A stretch of DNA of 64,000 bases from Shouchella hunanensis (GTDB lineage: Bacteria > Bacillota > Bacilli > Bacillales > Bacillaceae_D), in the NCBI RefSeq assembly GCF_028735875.1, contig NZ_CP117834.1, positions 186,001 through 250,000 of the forward strand, in the 5' to 3' direction. Within the stretch, counting starts at the first letter, position 1. Every line of letters begins with the position of its first letter. Below, piece after piece: positions 17,880 through 32,721 of the stretch. The position numbers and the translations under genes were made by a program. Under the pieces are notes generated by a model. That model saw nothing but the letters and a program-made list of their open reading frames with translations, did not search any database and was not told the DNA's origin.

Positions 17880-20215
17880 TTTTTATCTTCACTCTCATTT
17901 AATGCGACTTTCAAGACTTGATCAAGATGTTCCACTAATACAATCGTCAATTCTTCACGAACACTAGCTGGAATATCGTCAATATCTTTTTCATTCTCTT
18001 TTGGAATAATAATCGTTGTTAACCCAGCACGGTGGGCACTCATTGCTTTTTCTTTTAAACCACCAATTGGTAATACTCGACCTCTTAATGTAATTTCTCC
18101 TGTCATGCCCACTTCACGCTTCACTTTTCGACCAGTAAGTGCAGAAATTAATGCTGTCGCCATTGTGATGCCTGCTGATGGACCATCCTTAGGGGTTGCC
18201 CCTTCTGGAACATGAATGTGTATATCCGTTTTATCGTTAAAATCAGTTGATATTGAGAGCGCTTCTGACCGAGATCGAATATAGCTAAACGCTGCTTGTG
18301 CAGACTCTTTCATGACGTCTCCTAACTTGCCTGTAAGGGTTAATTTCCCTTTCCCTTTCACAGCAGAAACTTCAATAGAAAGCGTCGTACCACCTGCTGC
18401 AGTGTACGCTAGGCCAGTAGCTGCACCAATCTGATCTTCTTGCTCCGCCATACCGTAGCGAAATCTTGGCTTTCCAAGCATATCTTCTACTAGCTTTTCT
18501 GTTACTGTCACACGCTTTCGATCTTCCATTACGACCATTTTAGCGGCTTTACGACAGGTTGAGGCTAACTGGCGCTCTAAGTTTCTAACCCCAGCTTCAC
18601 GGGTGTAGTGTCGTATAATTTTCGTTAACGCCTCATCTTTTACAGGCATCTGACTTTTTGTTAAACCATGCTCTTTTATTTGCTTTGGAAGTAAATAGTT
18701 TCGTGCAATTTGTTTCTTTTCAAGCTCCGTGTAACCAGGTATAGAAATAATCTCCATTCGATCCAATAAAGGGCCTGGAATCGTACCAATATTATTTGCC
18801 GTTGTGATAAACATGACGTTTGATAAATCGTACGCCTCTTCAAGGTAATGATCGCTAAACGTATTGTTTTGCTCTGGATCTAACACTTCAAGTAAGGCGG
18901 AGGCTGGATCTCCTCTAAAATCATTTGCCATTTTATCAATTTCGTCTAATAAAAAGACCGGGTTAATAGTTTCTGCTCGTTTCATCCCTTGAATGAGTCG
19001 CCCTGGCATGGCTCCAACATACGTTCGACGATGACCTCGAATCTCTGCCTCGTCACGCACGCCCCCTAACGACATTCGCACAAATTTTCGATTTAACGAC
19101 CTAGCAATAGATCGTGCTAGCGATGTCTTTCCGACTCCTGGAGGTCCCGCAAGGCATAGAATAGGACCTTTCATCGAATTTGTTAGCTTTCTAACAGCCA
19201 AATATTCAAGTACTCGCTCCTTCACTTTCTCTAACCCGTAATGGTCTTCATCCAAGATTTTACTCGCTTTTTTCACATCAAGCTGATCTTCTGTTTGTTT
19301 GGTCCACGGTAATTGAATAAGCCAATCAAGGTAGTTTCGCAATATAGAGCTTTCTCCAGCATTGGCTGGCATTTTCTCATAGCGATTTAACTCTTTCATT
19401 GCTTTTTCATACACATGTTCAGGCATTTCCGCTGCTTCTATTTTTTCCTTCAACTCAGCAATTTCACCTGTTTTACCTTCACGATCTCCTAATTCTTTTT
19501 GAATAGCTTTCATTTGTTCGCGTAAGTAATACTCTTTTTGTGTTTTTTCCATTGATTTTTTTACACGTTGGCCAATTTTCTTTTCAAGGCCTAACACTTC
19601 TTGTTCATTACCAAGAAATTCAATAAGCTTTTGCAACCGTTCCTTTACATCGATAAACTCAAGTAGTGTTTGCTTTTGAGACAGCTTCAACGTTAGATTG
19701 GCTGCTATTAAATCAGCAAATTGCTCTGGTGCTGTTGTTTCCTTCAAATTCGCGAGAGTTTCTTGTGAAGCGCGTTTTGATTGTTTGGAGAACTGATCAT
19801 ACATGGAAAGTAGCGTACGCATTAATGCTTCTGTTTCTGTATCTGCTTTGCCATCTTGCTCACATAATTGAATATCTGCAACAAGAACATCTCCATGGTC
19901 ATGAAAATGAGTAAGGGAAGCTCGTTGTAATCCCTCTACTTGAACACGCACCGTTCCATTGGCTAATTTAGTTGATTGAACAATTTTAGCAAACGTTCCA
20001 ATTCTATATAAATCTTCTTCCGTCGGATCTTCTTTTGTTGTTTGTTTTTGTGTTGCTAAAAATAAATATTGATCGTTTTGCTTGGCTTCTTCTAATGCTT
20101 TTACCGATTTTTCACGACCTACGTCTAAGTGCATAATTGCCCCTGGGAAGATTAATACACCACGCAAAGGAAGGAGCGGAACTCGGCGTTCTTGATATTG
20201 GTCAACCATCCGCAT
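17876..20215 (-). CDS. lonA: ATP-dependent protease LonA
   Basis: 779-residue AAA+ serine protease that degrades misfolded and regulatory proteins. The N-terminal Lon domain (substrate binding) spans about 10-200 and a coiled linker follows. The Walker [14 protein letters not shown] is near 358 and the Walker [10 protein letters not shown] near 420. The protease domain carries the Ser in [11 protein letters not shown] (near 683) and the Lys in [14 protein letters not shown] (near 725). The ATG at 20215 is only 4 nt from GGAGG. An ATG two codons later (20209) has better spacing and may be the real start. No CIRCE or CtsR box is visible upstream. Confidence 0.96.
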   Translation of the reverse strand: MRMVDQYQERRVPLLPLRGVLIFPGAIMHLDVGREKSVKALEEAKQNDQYLFLATQKQTTKEDPTEEDLYRIGTFAKIVQSTKLANGTVRVQVEGLQRASLTHFHDHGDVLVADIQLCEQDGKADTETEALMRTLLSMYDQFSKQSKRASQETLANLKETTAPEQFADLIAANLTLKLSQKQTLLEFIDVKERLQKLIEFLGNEQEVLGLEKKIGQRVKKSMEKTQKEYYLREQMKAIQKELGDREGKTGEIAELKEKIEAAEMPEHVYEKAMKELNRYEKMPANAGESSILRNYLDWLIQLPWTKQTEDQLDVKKASKILDEDHYGLEKVKERVLEYLAVRKLTNSMKGPILCLAGPPGVGKTSLARSIARSLNRKFVRMSLGGVRDEAEIRGHRRTYVGAMPGRLIQGMKRAETINPVFLLDEIDKMANDFRGDPASALLEVLDPEQNNTFSDHYLEEAYDLSNVMFITTANNIGTIPGPLLDRMEIISIPGYTELEKKQIARNYLLPKQIKEHGLTKSQMPVKDEALTKIIRHYTREAGVRNLERQLASTCRKAAKMVVMEDRKRVTVTEKLVEDMLGKPRFRYGMAEQEDQIGAATGLAYTAAGGTTLSIEVSAVKGKGKLTLTGKLGDVMKESAQAAFSYIRSRSEALSISTDFNDKTDIHIHVPEGATPKDGPSAGITMATALISALTGRKVKREVGMTGEITLRGRVLPIGGLKEKAMSAHRAGLTTIIIPKENEKDIDDIPASVREELTIVLVEHLDQVLKVALNESEDKK

Positions 20216-20307
20216 GACACCTCCGCCTTTATCTTGATAAAAAATTCATTATGTCTAATCATCTTAATTCTATGCTAAAAAACACAAACGATGATACACA
20301 CAATGGA

Positions 20308-20339
20308 GAAAGCGTCATTCTCAGTAGAGTGACGCTTTC
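20308..20339 (-). terminator. Hairpin downstream of lonB, probable weak terminator
   Basis: A perfect 10-bp inverted repeat GAAAGCGTCA / TGACGCTTTC with a 12-nt loop, about 70 nt past the lonB stop. Neither strand has a good T-tract after it, so termination may be inefficient. Confidence 0.45.
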
Positions 20340-20407
20340 AATCATTCATTTCCGGTTTGTTAACCATCTACTCATTTTAGCTTACGAAGTGGTTTGTTGT
20401 CCATTAT

Positions 20408-22078
20408 TTAGATTGGTACAGCTCCTCCAGAAGTGAAGGTTTGGGCAGGTATAACATTTTCTGCGCTTTCCTCCTGGGTTAACGCAAGTTGAAAGACTTC
20501 GTCGAGGGTTGTTACCGCAATGACGTCAATTCCTTTGATTTCTCTTAAGATCGCTTGTTCATTTTCTTTCGGAATAATAACGGTTTTTGCACCAGCTAAT
20601 TTAGCTGCTTTCACTTTTGCAATAACGCCACCAATAGGCTTTACTTTTGCATGAATACTTAACTCCCCTGTCATCGCCACTTCATTCGAAACAGGAATTT
20701 GTTTAATTCCAGAGTAGATACCAGTTGCGATGGCAATTCCAGCTGATGGTCCGTCGACTGGCGTTCCTCCTGGAAAATTCACATGAATATCATAGTCATT
20801 TGTAGGAACACCTTTTCTTTTTAAAACAGAAATAACATTTTCAACAGATGAACGAGCCATGCTTTTTCGTTTAATAGAGCGAACTTGTGATCCAGATTGT
20901 TCTTCTTCTGCAATACCTGTAATCGTCAATTTACCATGCTGCACATTTTCGTGCACGAGCACTTCAATTTCAAGTAATGCACCGCTTGTTGGTCCCGTTA
21001 CTGCTAACCCATTTACTAAACCAATAACCGGTTGCTCATGAATTTGTCGCTCAGGACGTGGTGCCATCTGACTTGAATGGGCAACCCATTCAATATCTTT
21101 AAGCTGTACTTCTTGCCTTCCGTCAGCGCGAGCCGCACCAACAGCAATCTGTAGCATATTTACGGTTTCTCTTCCGTTCGTTGCATAGGAAGCTATTTTT
21201 TTCGATGCCTCATCTGTTAACGTCATCGCAGCTTTTTCCGCAGCTCGCTTCGCAATTTCTTCTATTTCACTAGGGTCTAACCCGCGAAAAAAGACTTCTA
21301 AACAGCGGGAGCGAATTGCTGGCGGCATTTCTTCCGGTTGTCTTGTTGTCGCAGCAATTAAACGAAAATCTGCCGGCAAGCCACGTTTAAAAATATCATG
21401 TATATGTGTAGGAATTTGATCGTTTTCTGAGCTATAGTACGCACTTTCAAGGAAGACTTTGCGATCCTCTAACACTTTTAACAATTTATTCTGTTGAATG
21501 GTGTGTAGTTCTCCAATCTCATCGATAAATAAAATTCCACCATGTGCCTTTGTGACCGCTCCTGGTTTTGGTTGCGGCACACCAGCTTGTCCCATTGCGC
21601 CGGCCCCTTGATAAATGGGATCGTGTACAGAGCCAATTAATGGGTCCGCTATTCCCCTTTCATCAAACCGCGAGGTAGCACCATCCACCTCAACAAATAC
21701 AGCTGTTGATTGAAATGGAGATTGGTTGCTTTGTTTTGCTTCATCTAACACAAGACGTGCTGCTGCTGTTTTTCCAACACCAGGTGGTCCATAAATAATG
21801 ACGTGTTGAGGATTGGCTCCACACAATGCCATACGCAATGTTTTCAAACCATCTTCTTGCCCAACGACTTCTGATAACGATTTTGGTCGTACTTTTTCAG
21901 CTAATGGTTCAGATAATCGAATAGAGCGAAGTTTTTTCATTTTATCTAGTTCAACTTTTGATTCTCGATCAATGTACGTTTTTTGACTGCGCTGGTTTTT
22001 TAATAAGTTCCAAAAATAAACACCAATAATAATCCCAAAAAATAATTGGACAAATAATGCAATTGTCGTAAACCCCAT
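20408..22078 (-). CDS. lonB: Sporulation-associated Lon-like protease LonB
   Basis: 556-residue membrane-anchored Lon relative. In B. subtilis it is made in the forespore under sigma-F. An N-terminal hydrophobic segment (IALFVQLFFGIIIGVYFW) replaces the LonA substrate domain. The Walker [14 protein letters not shown] is near 97. A Walker B ILFIDEIGELH follows. The protease Ser lies in GGTPVDGPSAGIAIATG (near 449) and the Lys in GGVIAKVKAAKLAGA (near 492). Start ATG with AGGAGG 7 nt upstream. It lies between lonA and clpX as in B. subtilis, as a separate unit. Confidence 0.95.
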   Translation of the reverse strand: MGFTTIALFVQLFFGIIIGVYFWNLLKNQRSQKTYIDRESKVELDKMKKLRSIRLSEPLAEKVRPKSLSEVVGQEDGLKTLRMALCGANPQHVIIYGPPGVGKTAAARLVLDEAKQSNQSPFQSTAVFVEVDGATSRFDERGIADPLIGSVHDPIYQGAGAMGQAGVPQPKPGAVTKAHGGILFIDEIGELHTIQQNKLLKVLEDRKVFLESAYYSSENDQIPTHIHDIFKRGLPADFRLIAATTRQPEEMPPAIRSRCLEVFFRGLDPSEIEEIAKRAAEKAAMTLTDEASKKIASYATNGRETVNMLQIAVGAARADGRQEVQLKDIEWVAHSSQMAPRPERQIHEQPVIGLVNGLAVTGPTSGALLEIEVLVHENVQHGKLTITGIAEEEQSGSQVRSIKRKSMARSSVENVISVLKRKGVPTNDYDIHVNFPGGTPVDGPSAGIAIATGIYSGIKQIPVSNEVAMTGELSIHAKVKPIGGVIAKVKAAKLAGAKTVIIPKENEQAILREIKGIDVIAVTTLDEVFQLALTQEESAENVIPAQTFTSGGAVPI

Positions 22079-22179
22079 TTGCTTGCCTCCTAATTGTTAT
22101 GTTGTCGTTAGTATGACCTTGAGACAAGTCGTTAGTCGAAAACAGCCAAGCGCATTATTTCCAATTCTAAACACGATGC

Positions 22180-22214
22180 AAAAAAACCACGCTGGCCATG
22201 GACCAACGTGGTTT
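22180..22214 (-). terminator. Intrinsic terminator after clpX
   Basis: Minus strand AACCACGTTGG / CCAGCGTGGTT stem followed by TTTTTTT, immediately after the clpX stop. Confidence 0.9.
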
Positions 22215-22219
22215 CTACT

Positions 22220-23491
22220 TTATGCACTTTCTTTTGGCTTATTAAGGGTTAACTCTGTTCCGTCTGCAGATTTAATAATCGGTTCTGCACCATCTGTTAT
22301 ACAGCCTTCATGAATAATACACTTCACTGCATCTTCCCTAGATGGAAGATCGAACATCACATCAAGCATAATGCTTTCAATAATTGAACGGAGTCCGCGA
22401 GCACCTGTTTTACGTTCGATTGCTTTTTTGGCAATCTCTTTTAATGCTTCATCTGTAAACTCTAATTCAACATCATCGAGCTCAAGCAGTTTTTGGTATT
22501 GTTTTACGAGCGCATTTTTAGGCTGCGTTAAAATCTCAACAAGCGCATCTGTATCGAGCGGAGCAAGACTTGAAATAATCGGAAGACGACCAATAAATTC
22601 TGGAATCAGTCCAAATTTCAAAAGGTCTTCAGGAAGTACTTTCGATAGGTATTCACCTGGTTTTAGCTCTTCTTGTTTTGAATCGTCGGAGCCAAATCCA
22701 ATAATCTTCTTCCCTAAACGGCTTTTAATAATTTGTTCGATTCCATCAAAAGCCCCACCACAAATAAAGAGGACGTTTGTTGTATCAATTTGTATAAATT
22801 CTTGATGAGGATGCTTTCTCCCACCTTGTGGTGGCACGCTAGCAGTTGTACCTTCAAGAATTTTTAGTAACGCCTGCTGAACACCTTCACCTGAAACGTC
22901 ACGGGTAATAGATGGATTTTCAGACTTACGAGCTACTTTATCGATTTCATCAATATAGATGATACCTTTTTCAGCTTTCTCTACATCATAATCAGCCGCT
23001 TGAATGAGTTTTAGTAGGATGTTTTCTACATCTTCACCAACATAACCAGCTTCCGTTAACGATGTAGCGTCTGCAATAGCAAAAGGTACATTTAAAATAC
23101 GTGCAAGAGTTTGTGCAAGAAGGGTTTTTCCGCTTCCTGTTGGTCCAATCAACGTTATATTACTCTTTGCTAATTCAACATCTTCGGAACGTGCCATTGA
23201 ATTAATTCGCTTGTAATGGTTGTAAACGGCAACGGCTAAAGATTTCTTCGCATCTCGTTGGCCGATAACATAATCATCAAGAATGACACAAATTTCACTA
23301 GGTTTCGGAATTTCCTCTAGTTCAACCTCTTCTTCAGTCCCAAGTTCTTCCTCAACGATTTCCGTGCAAAGCTCAATACACTCATCACATATATAGACTC
23401 CAGGTCCAGCTACAAGCTTTCTGACTTGATCTTGAGTTTTACCGCAAAAAGAACACTTAAGCTGTCCTTTCTCCTCGTTAAATTTAAACAT
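22220..23491 (-). CDS. clpX: ATP-dependent Clp protease ATP-binding subunit ClpX
   Basis: 423-residue AAA+ unfoldase that feeds substrates to ClpP. The N-terminal C4 zinc domain (CSFCGKTQ ... CDECIELC, residues ~13-40) is intact. The Walker [16 protein letters not shown] is near 118. [13 protein letters not shown] (Walker B) and the IGF-type loop KIIGFGSDD (ClpP contact) are present. The frame is open for 20 more codons upstream, but the ATG at 23491 is chosen because it matches the family N terminus and has AAGGGG 7 nt before it. Confidence 0.97.
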   Translation of the reverse strand: MFKFNEEKGQLKCSFCGKTQDQVRKLVAGPGVYICDECIELCTEIVEEELGTEEEVELEEIPKPSEICVILDDYVIGQRDAKKSLAVAVYNHYKRINSMARSEDVELAKSNITLIGPTGSGKTLLAQTLARILNVPFAIADATSLTEAGYVGEDVENILLKLIQAADYDVEKAEKGIIYIDEIDKVARKSENPSITRDVSGEGVQQALLKILEGTTASVPPQGGRKHPHQEFIQIDTTNVLFICGGAFDGIEQIIKSRLGKKIIGFGSDDSKQEELKPGEYLSKVLPEDLLKFGLIPEFIGRLPIISSLAPLDTDALVEILTQPKNALVKQYQKLLELDDVELEFTDEALKEIAKKAIERKTGARGLRSIIESIMLDVMFDLPSREDAVKCIIHEGCITDGAEPIIKSADGTELTLNKPKESA

Positions 23492-23554
23492 AACCTCACC
23501 CCTTACAGGATTTCTTTTTTCCATGATTTGCTCATAAAAGCTTAATGTCAAATC

Positions 23555-23563
23555 ATTTTAGCA
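23555..23563 (-). promoter_or_regulatory. Extended -10 promoter candidate for clpX
   Basis: Minus strand TGC-TAAAAT, an extended -10 about 60 nt before the clpX ATG. No convincing -35 lies 17 nt upstream. The rest of the 316-nt gap between tig and clpX holds only the tig terminator; I see no gene or CtsR/CIRCE site in it. Confidence 0.45.
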
Positions 23564-23771
23564 TAGACTAATTCAACAAACTAGAAATATGCATTTTATG
23601 TATGAGTTAGAGCAATCACTACCCTTACTCTTCCCTCTCAAAGTACAATTCAAGCTTCATCGTGAAAACCCTTTTTTTTGAGCTACTATCATTTTGTTCA
23701 ACTTAGCAGGCAATCATACTATACTTATGAATAAAAGCCTACTTTCATGTTAGGGTATCGCTGTATAAGGG

Positions 23772-23804
23772 AAAAAGGTACGGGTGTTATGCCCGCACCT
23801 TTTT
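23772..23804 (-). terminator. Intrinsic terminator after tig
   Basis: Minus strand AAAAAGGTGCGGG / CCCGTACCTTTTT stem with a 7-nt loop and T-tract, just past the tig stop. Confidence 0.9.
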
Positions 23805-23807
23805 ACA

Positions 23808-25106
23808 TTAAGCTGTTGCTTCTTTACTGTGATCAACGAGTACGTCAATCGCTTTGCGCATTTTTAAATCACCTTTTACTGTGTCAAGTCCACCTTGCGC
23901 AGAAAGTAATGCTTTGATTTCATCAGCAGAACGCTGGTACATCTCAGCCATTTTTGTAATTTCTTCTTCTACTTCTTCATCAGAAACTTGTACGTCTTCC
24001 ACTTCAGAAATAGCTTCAAGCGTTAAGTTAACGCGAACACGCTTCTCAGCATCTTCTTTGAATTGGTTACGCATATCTTCTTCTGTTTGACCAGAGAATT
24101 GGAAATACATATCCAAGTTCATCCCTTGTGCTTGTAAACGTTGACCAAATTCTTGAAGCATACGATCTACTTCAGTATTGACCATTGCATCAGGAACAGT
24201 GATGTCAGCTTGATCTGCTGCTTTTTCAAGTAACGCATCACGGACAGCATTTTCTGATTCTGTTTTTCTTTGCTCTTCAAGCGTCTTACGTAACTCCACT
24301 TTAAGCTCATCCAATGATTCTACATTTTCGTTCGCATCTTTAGCAAATTCATCATCAAGCTCTGGAAGTTCTTTACGTTTCACATCATGAATTTTCACTT
24401 TGAACGTCGCTGGTTTTCCAGCTAGATTTTCTGCGTGATACTCTTCTGGGAACGTTACTTCAACTTCTTTTTCGTCTCCTGTTTTAAGACCAACTAATTG
24501 TTCTTCAAAACCTGGAATGAACGAATTTGAGCCAATTTCAAGTGAATAGTTCTCAGCAGTACCGCCTTCAAACGCTTCACCCTCTGCATAGCCTGCGAAG
24601 TCAATAACAGCTGTATCGCCGTTTTGAATTTCTCCATCTTCAACAACAACGAGTTCAGCGTGACGCTCTTGAAGTTTTGTTACTTCTTCTTGCACATCTT
24701 CATCTGTAACTTCTGCACTTGGCACTTCAACTTCTAAACCTTTGTAGTCGCCAAGCTTCACTTCTGGCTTAACTGTTACAGTTGCTTTAAATACTGCTTT
24801 TTCGTTTTTGCCAATTGATTCAATATCTACTTCCGGGCGATCAACAGGGAAAATTCCTGTTTCTTCAACGGCATTTGAGTAAGCCTCTGGTAACATAAAG
24901 TCGATTGCATCTTGATAAAGTGATTCAACTCCAAATTGCTTTTCAAAAAGACCTCTTGGCATTTTCCCTTTACGGAAACCAGGTACGTTTACTTTTTGCA
25001 CAACTTTTTTAAATGCTTTATCTAAAGCGTCGTTGACTTTATCTGCTTCAACTTCAAACGTTAAGACGCCTGTATTCTGTTCTGTCTTTTCCCAATTTGC
25101 AGACAT
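23808..25106 (-). CDS. tig: Trigger factor
   Basis: 432-residue ribosome-bound chaperone with peptidyl-prolyl isomerase activity. The ribosome-docking signature [10 protein letters not shown] is near 45. The FKBP-type PPIase domain spans about 150-245 ([20 protein letters not shown] ... [21 protein letters not shown] is split by a charged loop). The remainder is the helical C-terminal arm domain. Start is ATG 25106, with GGAGGG 7 nt upstream; the frame is open six codons further but lacks a site there. A sigma-A promoter lies ~65 nt upstream. Confidence 0.97.
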   Translation of the reverse strand: MSANWEKTEQNTGVLTFEVEADKVNDALDKAFKKVVQKVNVPGFRKGKMPRGLFEKQFGVESLYQDAIDFMLPEAYSNAVEETGIFPVDRPEVDIESIGKNEKAVFKATVTVKPEVKLGDYKGLEVEVPSAEVTDEDVQEEVTKLQERHAELVVVEDGEIQNGDTAVIDFAGYAEGEAFEGGTAENYSLEIGSNSFIPGFEEQLVGLKTGDEKEVEVTFPEEYHAENLAGKPATFKVKIHDVKRKELPELDDEFAKDANENVESLDELKVELRKTLEEQRKTESENAVRDALLEKAADQADITVPDAMVNTEVDRMLQEFGQRLQAQGMNLDMYFQFSGQTEEDMRNQFKEDAEKRVRVNLTLEAISEVEDVQVSDEEVEEEITKMAEMYQRSADEIKALLSAQGGLDTVKGDLKMRKAIDVLVDHSKEATA

Positions 25107-25166
25107 AATATTTCCCTCCAACATGTAATTTCTACACTACTTTATCACGTTTTTGACAACCATTCC

Positions 25167-25194
25167 ATTATAACATATCGAATGAATCTTTCAA
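25167..25194 (-). promoter_or_regulatory. Sigma-A promoter of tig
   Basis: Minus strand TTGAAA (25189-25194), 16-nt spacer, TATAAT (25167-25172). Confidence 0.75.
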
Positions 25195-25262
25195 TGTCTT
25201 CCTTCTTATGAAATAAGTCGGGTTCATTTATGTTGTTTTTACTATAGCTGAAGCGCCTAAGC

Positions 25263-26318
25263 CTATGTATGAAACCATTCGTTTTGGTTTTGAGCCTCTA
25301 ATAAAATGTCTTGTTCCAATGCTTCAATTTCATGTGAAGCAGAGAGAACATCGAATCGCTCACACTCATAACATTGGACCATTGTCGTCTCATCTGTTTC
25401 GAGACCGAGTTGTTCCGCAGCGACTAGATGAAACGCACAAGCCCAAGCCTTTGGATTTTCTGGATTAAGTTCAAATGGGTATGTCATAAGCAAGTATGTG
25501 TGGTGTAGTTGTTTTGCCATATGTAATAAAATTGGGTCTTCTTGCTCAAGCTGGTCTTCTAAAGCTTCTCTTATCGCCTGATCTACCTGTCTTTCTCCTG
25601 GCTCTTCAAGCTCACTAGGGGTGATAACAACCACTTGATGATCACGTTCATATCGTAATGGTTTACGGTCTCCCCATTCATGTAACAACTGTAACGCATA
25701 TGTGCGCATAAGCGGGTTCGTTTGTTTATTTTGGACAAAGCTTCTAATCTCATCAGTTAAATCTGTCAGACCGAGTTTACGAACAGTTTGCAATGCATTC
25801 CATTTAGCTGGTTCATTTGCTGCATGAAGTCCAGCTTTTAATTCAAGCATTGTTTCTTCTTGATTTTGTTTTGACACTGATGCTTCACTATACTCATTTG
25901 ATTCGCTCATTTGTCGGCTGAAATGAAGTAGTTCATAGAAGGTTTCTGCATCTTTTGCAGGAATTTTATCTTCGCTTAGAACTGCTTCCAATAAGTGAAC
26001 GACTTGATCATAACGAGATAGTTGGACAAGTAATGAAACATGCACTTGCAGGATTTCAAAATAATTACCAATTCCTTCATTTAATAGCTTTTCTGTCTCC
26101 ATGACAGCTTCCTGCTGACGATTTAATTCAATTAAGCTTAGTACAGTCCCAAATCGCGCTTGTGGATCCCCTTGATCATAAGAAGAAGCTTCTGCAAAAA
26201 GCTTGTACGCCTTTTCTGCATGCTTTTGCTTTAATTCATTCATCCCTTCTTCGACCAAACGTTTCACTAAGCCAGGAAATAAAATGATATTATTTTTCCC
26301 TTGCTTTTTCTCTTTCAA
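25263..26318 (-). CDS. ysoA: TPR-repeat protein YsoA
   Basis: 351 residues of helical repeats with a TPR pattern at about 20-130 (AEKAYKLFAEASSYDQGDPQ, EAVMETEKLLNEGIG, YDQVVHLLEAVLSEDKIP). A conserved C-terminal portion follows (EDPILLHMAKQLHHTYLLM, NPKAWACAFHLVAAEQLG). It matches the TPR protein that lies between tig and leuD in B. subtilis. No catalytic motif is visible; a scaffold or adaptor role is likely but the partner is unknown. The start is a TTG at 26318 with only a weak AAGG upstream. A later ATG is possible, so the N terminus is uncertain. Confidence 0.85.
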   Translation of the reverse strand: MKEKKQGKNNIILFPGLVKRLVEEGMNELKQKHAEKAYKLFAEASSYDQGDPQARFGTVLSLIELNRQQEAVMETEKLLNEGIGNYFEILQVHVSLLVQLSRYDQVVHLLEAVLSEDKIPAKDAETFYELLHFSRQMSESNEYSEASVSKQNQEETMLELKAGLHAANEPAKWNALQTVRKLGLTDLTDEIRSFVQNKQTNPLMRTYALQLLHEWGDRKPLRYERDHQVVVITPSELEEPGERQVDQAIREALEDQLEQEDPILLHMAKQLHHTYLLMTYPFELNPENPKAWACAFHLVAAEQLGLETDETTMVQCYECERFDVLSASHEIEALEQDILLEAQNQNEWFHT

Positions 26319-26437
26319 TTTTTATCGCCTGCCTTCTCTATATGCCTACTTTAACACGCCTTCACTCTCTAACAAAAGATTCCCATGTTTTTATTCGTTA
26401 TTCGTTCCCTAATCCCTTTCATTCAAAACCTTAAGAA

Positions 26438-26464
26438 AGCCCCTTAGTCATATACTAAGGAGCT
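26438..26464 (-). terminator. Intrinsic terminator of the ilv-leu operon
   Basis: Minus strand AGCTCCTTAGT / ACTAAGGGGCT stem, short loop, then TTCTT. About 60 nt beyond the leuD stop. The tail is moderate. Confidence 0.65.
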
Positions 26465-26525
26465 AGGATCATAGAAGTTTTTAAAACGTTACGTGTTTTT
26501 AGCTGATATTGAATGGCTTTGACTG

Positions 26526-27113
26526 TTAACCATTTGTGTAAGACGCTTCAAATGTCGTTATCCGGTCTTCAAGCTTCAGCGTTAAGTCAATTTCATCCCA
26601 TCCGTTAATAAGCATATTTTTCCAATGTGGATCAATTTCGAATGATGACTCAATGTGATCAGCGATAACTTTTTGCTCAAGCAAATCAACTGTAATATGG
26701 CTCTTACCTTGATTCACCAGTGTCATCCATCTGTTTACTTCCTCATCTGATAGTTGTATAGGTAATAGACCATTCTTTACACAATTGTTGTAAAAAATAT
26801 CAGCGAAGCTTGAAGCCATTACTACTTTAAAACCGTAATCATATAACGCCCAAGGAGCGTGTTCCCTTGACGAACCACAGCCAAAGTTATCTCCGCTAAT
26901 TAAAATACTTGCTCCTTTAGCAGAGGGGTGATTTAATTCAAAGTCCGGATTTTCTTTTCCTTCTGCCTTGTAACGCCAATCATAGAACAAAAATTGACCA
27001 AACCCCGTTCGTTCAATTCTTTTTAGAAACTGTTTCGGAATAATTTGGTCGGTATCAACATTTACGCGATCTAATACAGCTGCCTTACCTCTATGAATGC
27101 GGATCGGATTCAT
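26526..27113 (-). CDS. leuD: 3-isopropylmalate dehydratase, small subunit
   Basis: 195 residues. The swivelling domain partner of LeuC; together they isomerise 2-isopropylmalate to 3-isopropylmalate in leucine synthesis. The family signature [20 protein letters not shown] (near 73-92) and [12 protein letters not shown] are present. Start overlaps the leuC stop by 4 nt. Last gene of the operon. Confidence 0.97.
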   Translation of the reverse strand: MNPIRIHRGKAAVLDRVNVDTDQIIPKQFLKRIERTGFGQFLFYDWRYKAEGKENPDFELNHPSAKGASILISGDNFGCGSSREHAPWALYDYGFKVVMASSFADIFYNNCVKNGLLPIQLSDEEVNRWMTLVNQGKSHITVDLLEQKVIADHIESSFEIDPHWKNMLINGWDEIDLTLKLEDRITTFEASYTNG

Positions 27114-28525
27114 TTTACATCGCTCCTTACATCAAATGTTCGCACGTCGACAAAATGACCGCTCACCGCAGCCGCTGCTGCCATCGCTGGACTCACTAAA
27201 TGTGTACGTGATCCTTTTCCTTGTCGTCCTTCAAAGTTACGATTTGACGTTGATGCACACCGTTCTCCTTCTGGTACTCTATCCGGGTTCATACTAAGAC
27301 ACATACTACAGCCTGAGCTGCGCCAATCAAAACCTGCGTCTTTAAAAATCTGATCAAGGCCTTCTGCTTCAGCACGACGCTTTACTTTTTCAGACCCAGG
27401 CACAACAATTGCCGTAACATCTTGGTGTACATATCTTCCTTTTACGATTCGAGCGGCGGCCTCAAGGTCACTAAAGCGCGAGTTCGTGCAAGATCCAATA
27501 AACACATGTTGGATTGAAATATCTGTAAGAGGCGTACTCGGCTCTAACTCCATATAAGCAAGGGCTTGTGCAATTGCACGCTTTTCATTTTCTGAAGATG
27601 CATGCTGTGGATCCGGAACAAAAGAAGAAATTGGGGCACCTTGACCAGGATTTGTTCCCCACGTCACCATTGGCTCAATTTCACTTGCATCAATCGTAAC
27701 CGTGCGATCGTAAGTTGCATCAGCATCCGTTGCAAGTGACGACCAGTATTCAACAATCTCTTCGAACGCCTTATCTTCTGGTACACGACTTCTCCCTTTT
27801 AAATAGTCAAATGTGACGAGATCAGGACTAATTAAACCTGCCTTTGCCCCCGCTTCAATAGACATATTGCATATCGTCATTCGCTCTTCCATCGTCATCC
27901 CACGTATTGCTTCACCAGTGAATTCAATGACGGAACCAGTCCCTACATTTACACCAAACTTTGAAATGATCGCAAGGATCACATCCTTTGCAGCAATGCC
28001 AGTACCTAATCTTCCTGTAATATGAACTTGTAATGTTTTCGGTCTTGACTGCCACACTGTTTGAGTAGCCAATACATGCTCGACTTCACTCGTACCAATT
28101 CCAAATGCCAATGCCCCGAAAGCTCCATGAGTAGATGTATGGCTATCTCCACAAACAATGACATGTCCAGGCTGCGTTAAACCCAGTTCTGGTCCAATTA
28201 CATGAACAATTCCGTTATCTGGATGCTCCAGATCAGCAATTTCAATACCAAATTCACGGCAATTGTCCGCTAATGTCTCCATTTGTAAACGGGCAATTTG
28301 ATCTTGTATATCGTAACGGTTAAAAGTCGGTACGTTATGATCCATTGTTGCAAATGTACGCTCTGGTCTACGCACCTTCCTATTTGCGATTCTTAATCCT
28401 TCAAATGCCTGTGGTGACGTCACTTCATGAACCATATGCAAATCAACATATAGCAAATCCGGCTGGTTAGATTCTGAAACAATCGTATGTTTCTCCCATA
28501 TTTTTTCGATAATTGTTTTTCCCAT
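27110..28525 (-). CDS. leuC: 3-isopropylmalate dehydratase, large subunit
   Basis: 471-residue aconitase-superfamily enzyme with a [4Fe-4S] cluster. Cluster cysteines are visible in [11 protein letters not shown] (near 347) and [11 protein letters not shown] (near 408-411). The N-terminal [33 protein letters not shown] and [17 protein letters not shown] are typical. Works with LeuD. It starts 11 nt after leuB. Confidence 0.97.
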   Translation of the reverse strand: MGKTIIEKIWEKHTIVSESNQPDLLYVDLHMVHEVTSPQAFEGLRIANRKVRRPERTFATMDHNVPTFNRYDIQDQIARLQMETLADNCREFGIEIADLEHPDNGIVHVIGPELGLTQPGHVIVCGDSHTSTHGAFGALAFGIGTSEVEHVLATQTVWQSRPKTLQVHITGRLGTGIAAKDVILAIISKFGVNVGTGSVIEFTGEAIRGMTMEERMTICNMSIEAGAKAGLISPDLVTFDYLKGRSRVPEDKAFEEIVEYWSSLATDADATYDRTVTIDASEIEPMVTWGTNPGQGAPISSFVPDPQHASSENEKRAIAQALAYMELEPSTPLTDISIQHVFIGSCTNSRFSDLEAAARIVKGRYVHQDVTAIVVPGSEKVKRRAEAEGLDQIFKDAGFDWRSSGCSMCLSMNPDRVPEGERCASTSNRNFEGRQGKGSRTHLVSPAMAAAAAVSGHFVDVRTFDVRSDVK

Positions 28526-28536
28526 ACATGCTCCTC

Positions 28537-29619
28537 CTAAGAGTGAATTGCTACTTTTATTTCCTTAATGACTGCCGCCGTCATTTCTTTAGTTGAAATC
28601 GCATCGATCATCGTTAAATCGGCTGTACGATACCCTTTTAATAGCACTTGATTAATCGCCTGTTCAATACAATCTGCTTCTTCTAACATACCGAAGCTAT
28701 ACCGAAGTAGCATCGCAGTCGATGCAATGGTCGCTAATGGATTCGCTTGGTTTAAACCAGCTATATCTGGTGCTGATCCGTGTACTGGTTCATACAACCC
28801 AAAGCTCGTTCCGTTTAAACTGGCGGAAGGGAGCATTCCAAGTGAACCAGTAATCATTGAAGCTTCGTCACTTAAAATATCACCGAATAGATTTTCTGTT
28901 ACAAGAACATCAAATTGCTTTGGATTTCGTATAAGCTGCATAGCGGCATTATCCACAAGCATATGTTCTAGCGTTACCGACGGATAATGAGTGGCAACTT
29001 CGTTTGCACATTCTCGCCACATTCTGCTGGACTCAAGAACATTGGCTTTATCGACTGATGTTACATGCTTTCCCCTAATCTCCGCAAATTGAAAAGCGCG
29101 ATGCAAAATACGTTCGATTTCGCTTTTTTTGTATACAAGTGTATCAACGACCCCTTCTTCATTATCAATCGCACGACGTTCTCTCGGCTCTCCGAAATAA
29201 ATACCACCCGTTAACTCTCGAACGATGAGCACATCTACGCCACTTACTACTTCTGGTTTTAAAGTTGATTCTTCTATTAAGGCATCGAGCGCTTGCACCG
29301 GCCGCAAATTTGCATAGAGATTTAATGCTTGGCGAATGGCAAGTAATCCTTTTTCCGGTCGGAGATGCGGTGGTTGCTGGTCCCATTTCGGTCCTCCTAC
29401 CGCACCCAGTAAACAAGCATCAGAGGATTGGCAAAGCTCAATTGTTTCTTCCGGAAGCGGAACGCCAGTCGCATCAATGGCTGCTCCGCCTATTAAGCCC
29501 TCTTGGAATTCAAATTGGTGTCCATATAAGTCCGCGATTACTTGAAGTACCGCTTTACCTGACTCGACAATTTCAGGGCCAATACCATCACCAGCTAATG
29601 TTGCAATCCGTTTCTTCAT
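28537..29619 (-). CDS. leuB: 3-isopropylmalate dehydrogenase
   Basis: 360 residues; NAD-dependent oxidative decarboxylation of 3-isopropylmalate. N-terminal [11 protein letters not shown], the [11 protein letters not shown] loop, substrate residues in [11 protein letters not shown], and metal/NAD motifs [25 protein letters not shown] (split in two segments) and [20 protein letters not shown] are all present. Eleven nt after the leuA stop. Confidence 0.97.
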   Translation of the reverse strand: MKKRIATLAGDGIGPEIVESGKAVLQVIADLYGHQFEFQEGLIGGAAIDATGVPLPEETIELCQSSDACLLGAVGGPKWDQQPPHLRPEKGLLAIRQALNLYANLRPVQALDALIEESTLKPEVVSGVDVLIVRELTGGIYFGEPRERRAIDNEEGVVDTLVYKKSEIERILHRAFQFAEIRGKHVTSVDKANVLESSRMWRECANEVATHYPSVTLEHMLVDNAAMQLIRNPKQFDVLVTENLFGDILSDEASMITGSLGMLPSASLNGTSFGLYEPVHGSAPDIAGLNQANPLATIASTAMLLRYSFGMLEEADCIEQAINQVLLKGYRTADLTMIDAISTKEMTAAVIKEIKVAIHS

Positions 29620-29629
29620 TTGTATCCTC

Positions 29630-32717
<3,088 letters not shown>

Positions 32718-32721
<4 letters not shown>

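Noticed and set aside
20216-20407. CtsR or CIRCE heat-shock operator upstream of lonA
   Set aside because: No GGTCAAA tandem and no GAGTGC inverted repeat; only a hairpin without a T-tract.
22371-22805. 144-residue serine-rich plus-strand ORF opposite clpX
   Set aside because: Complement of clpX codons; no independent evidence of coding.
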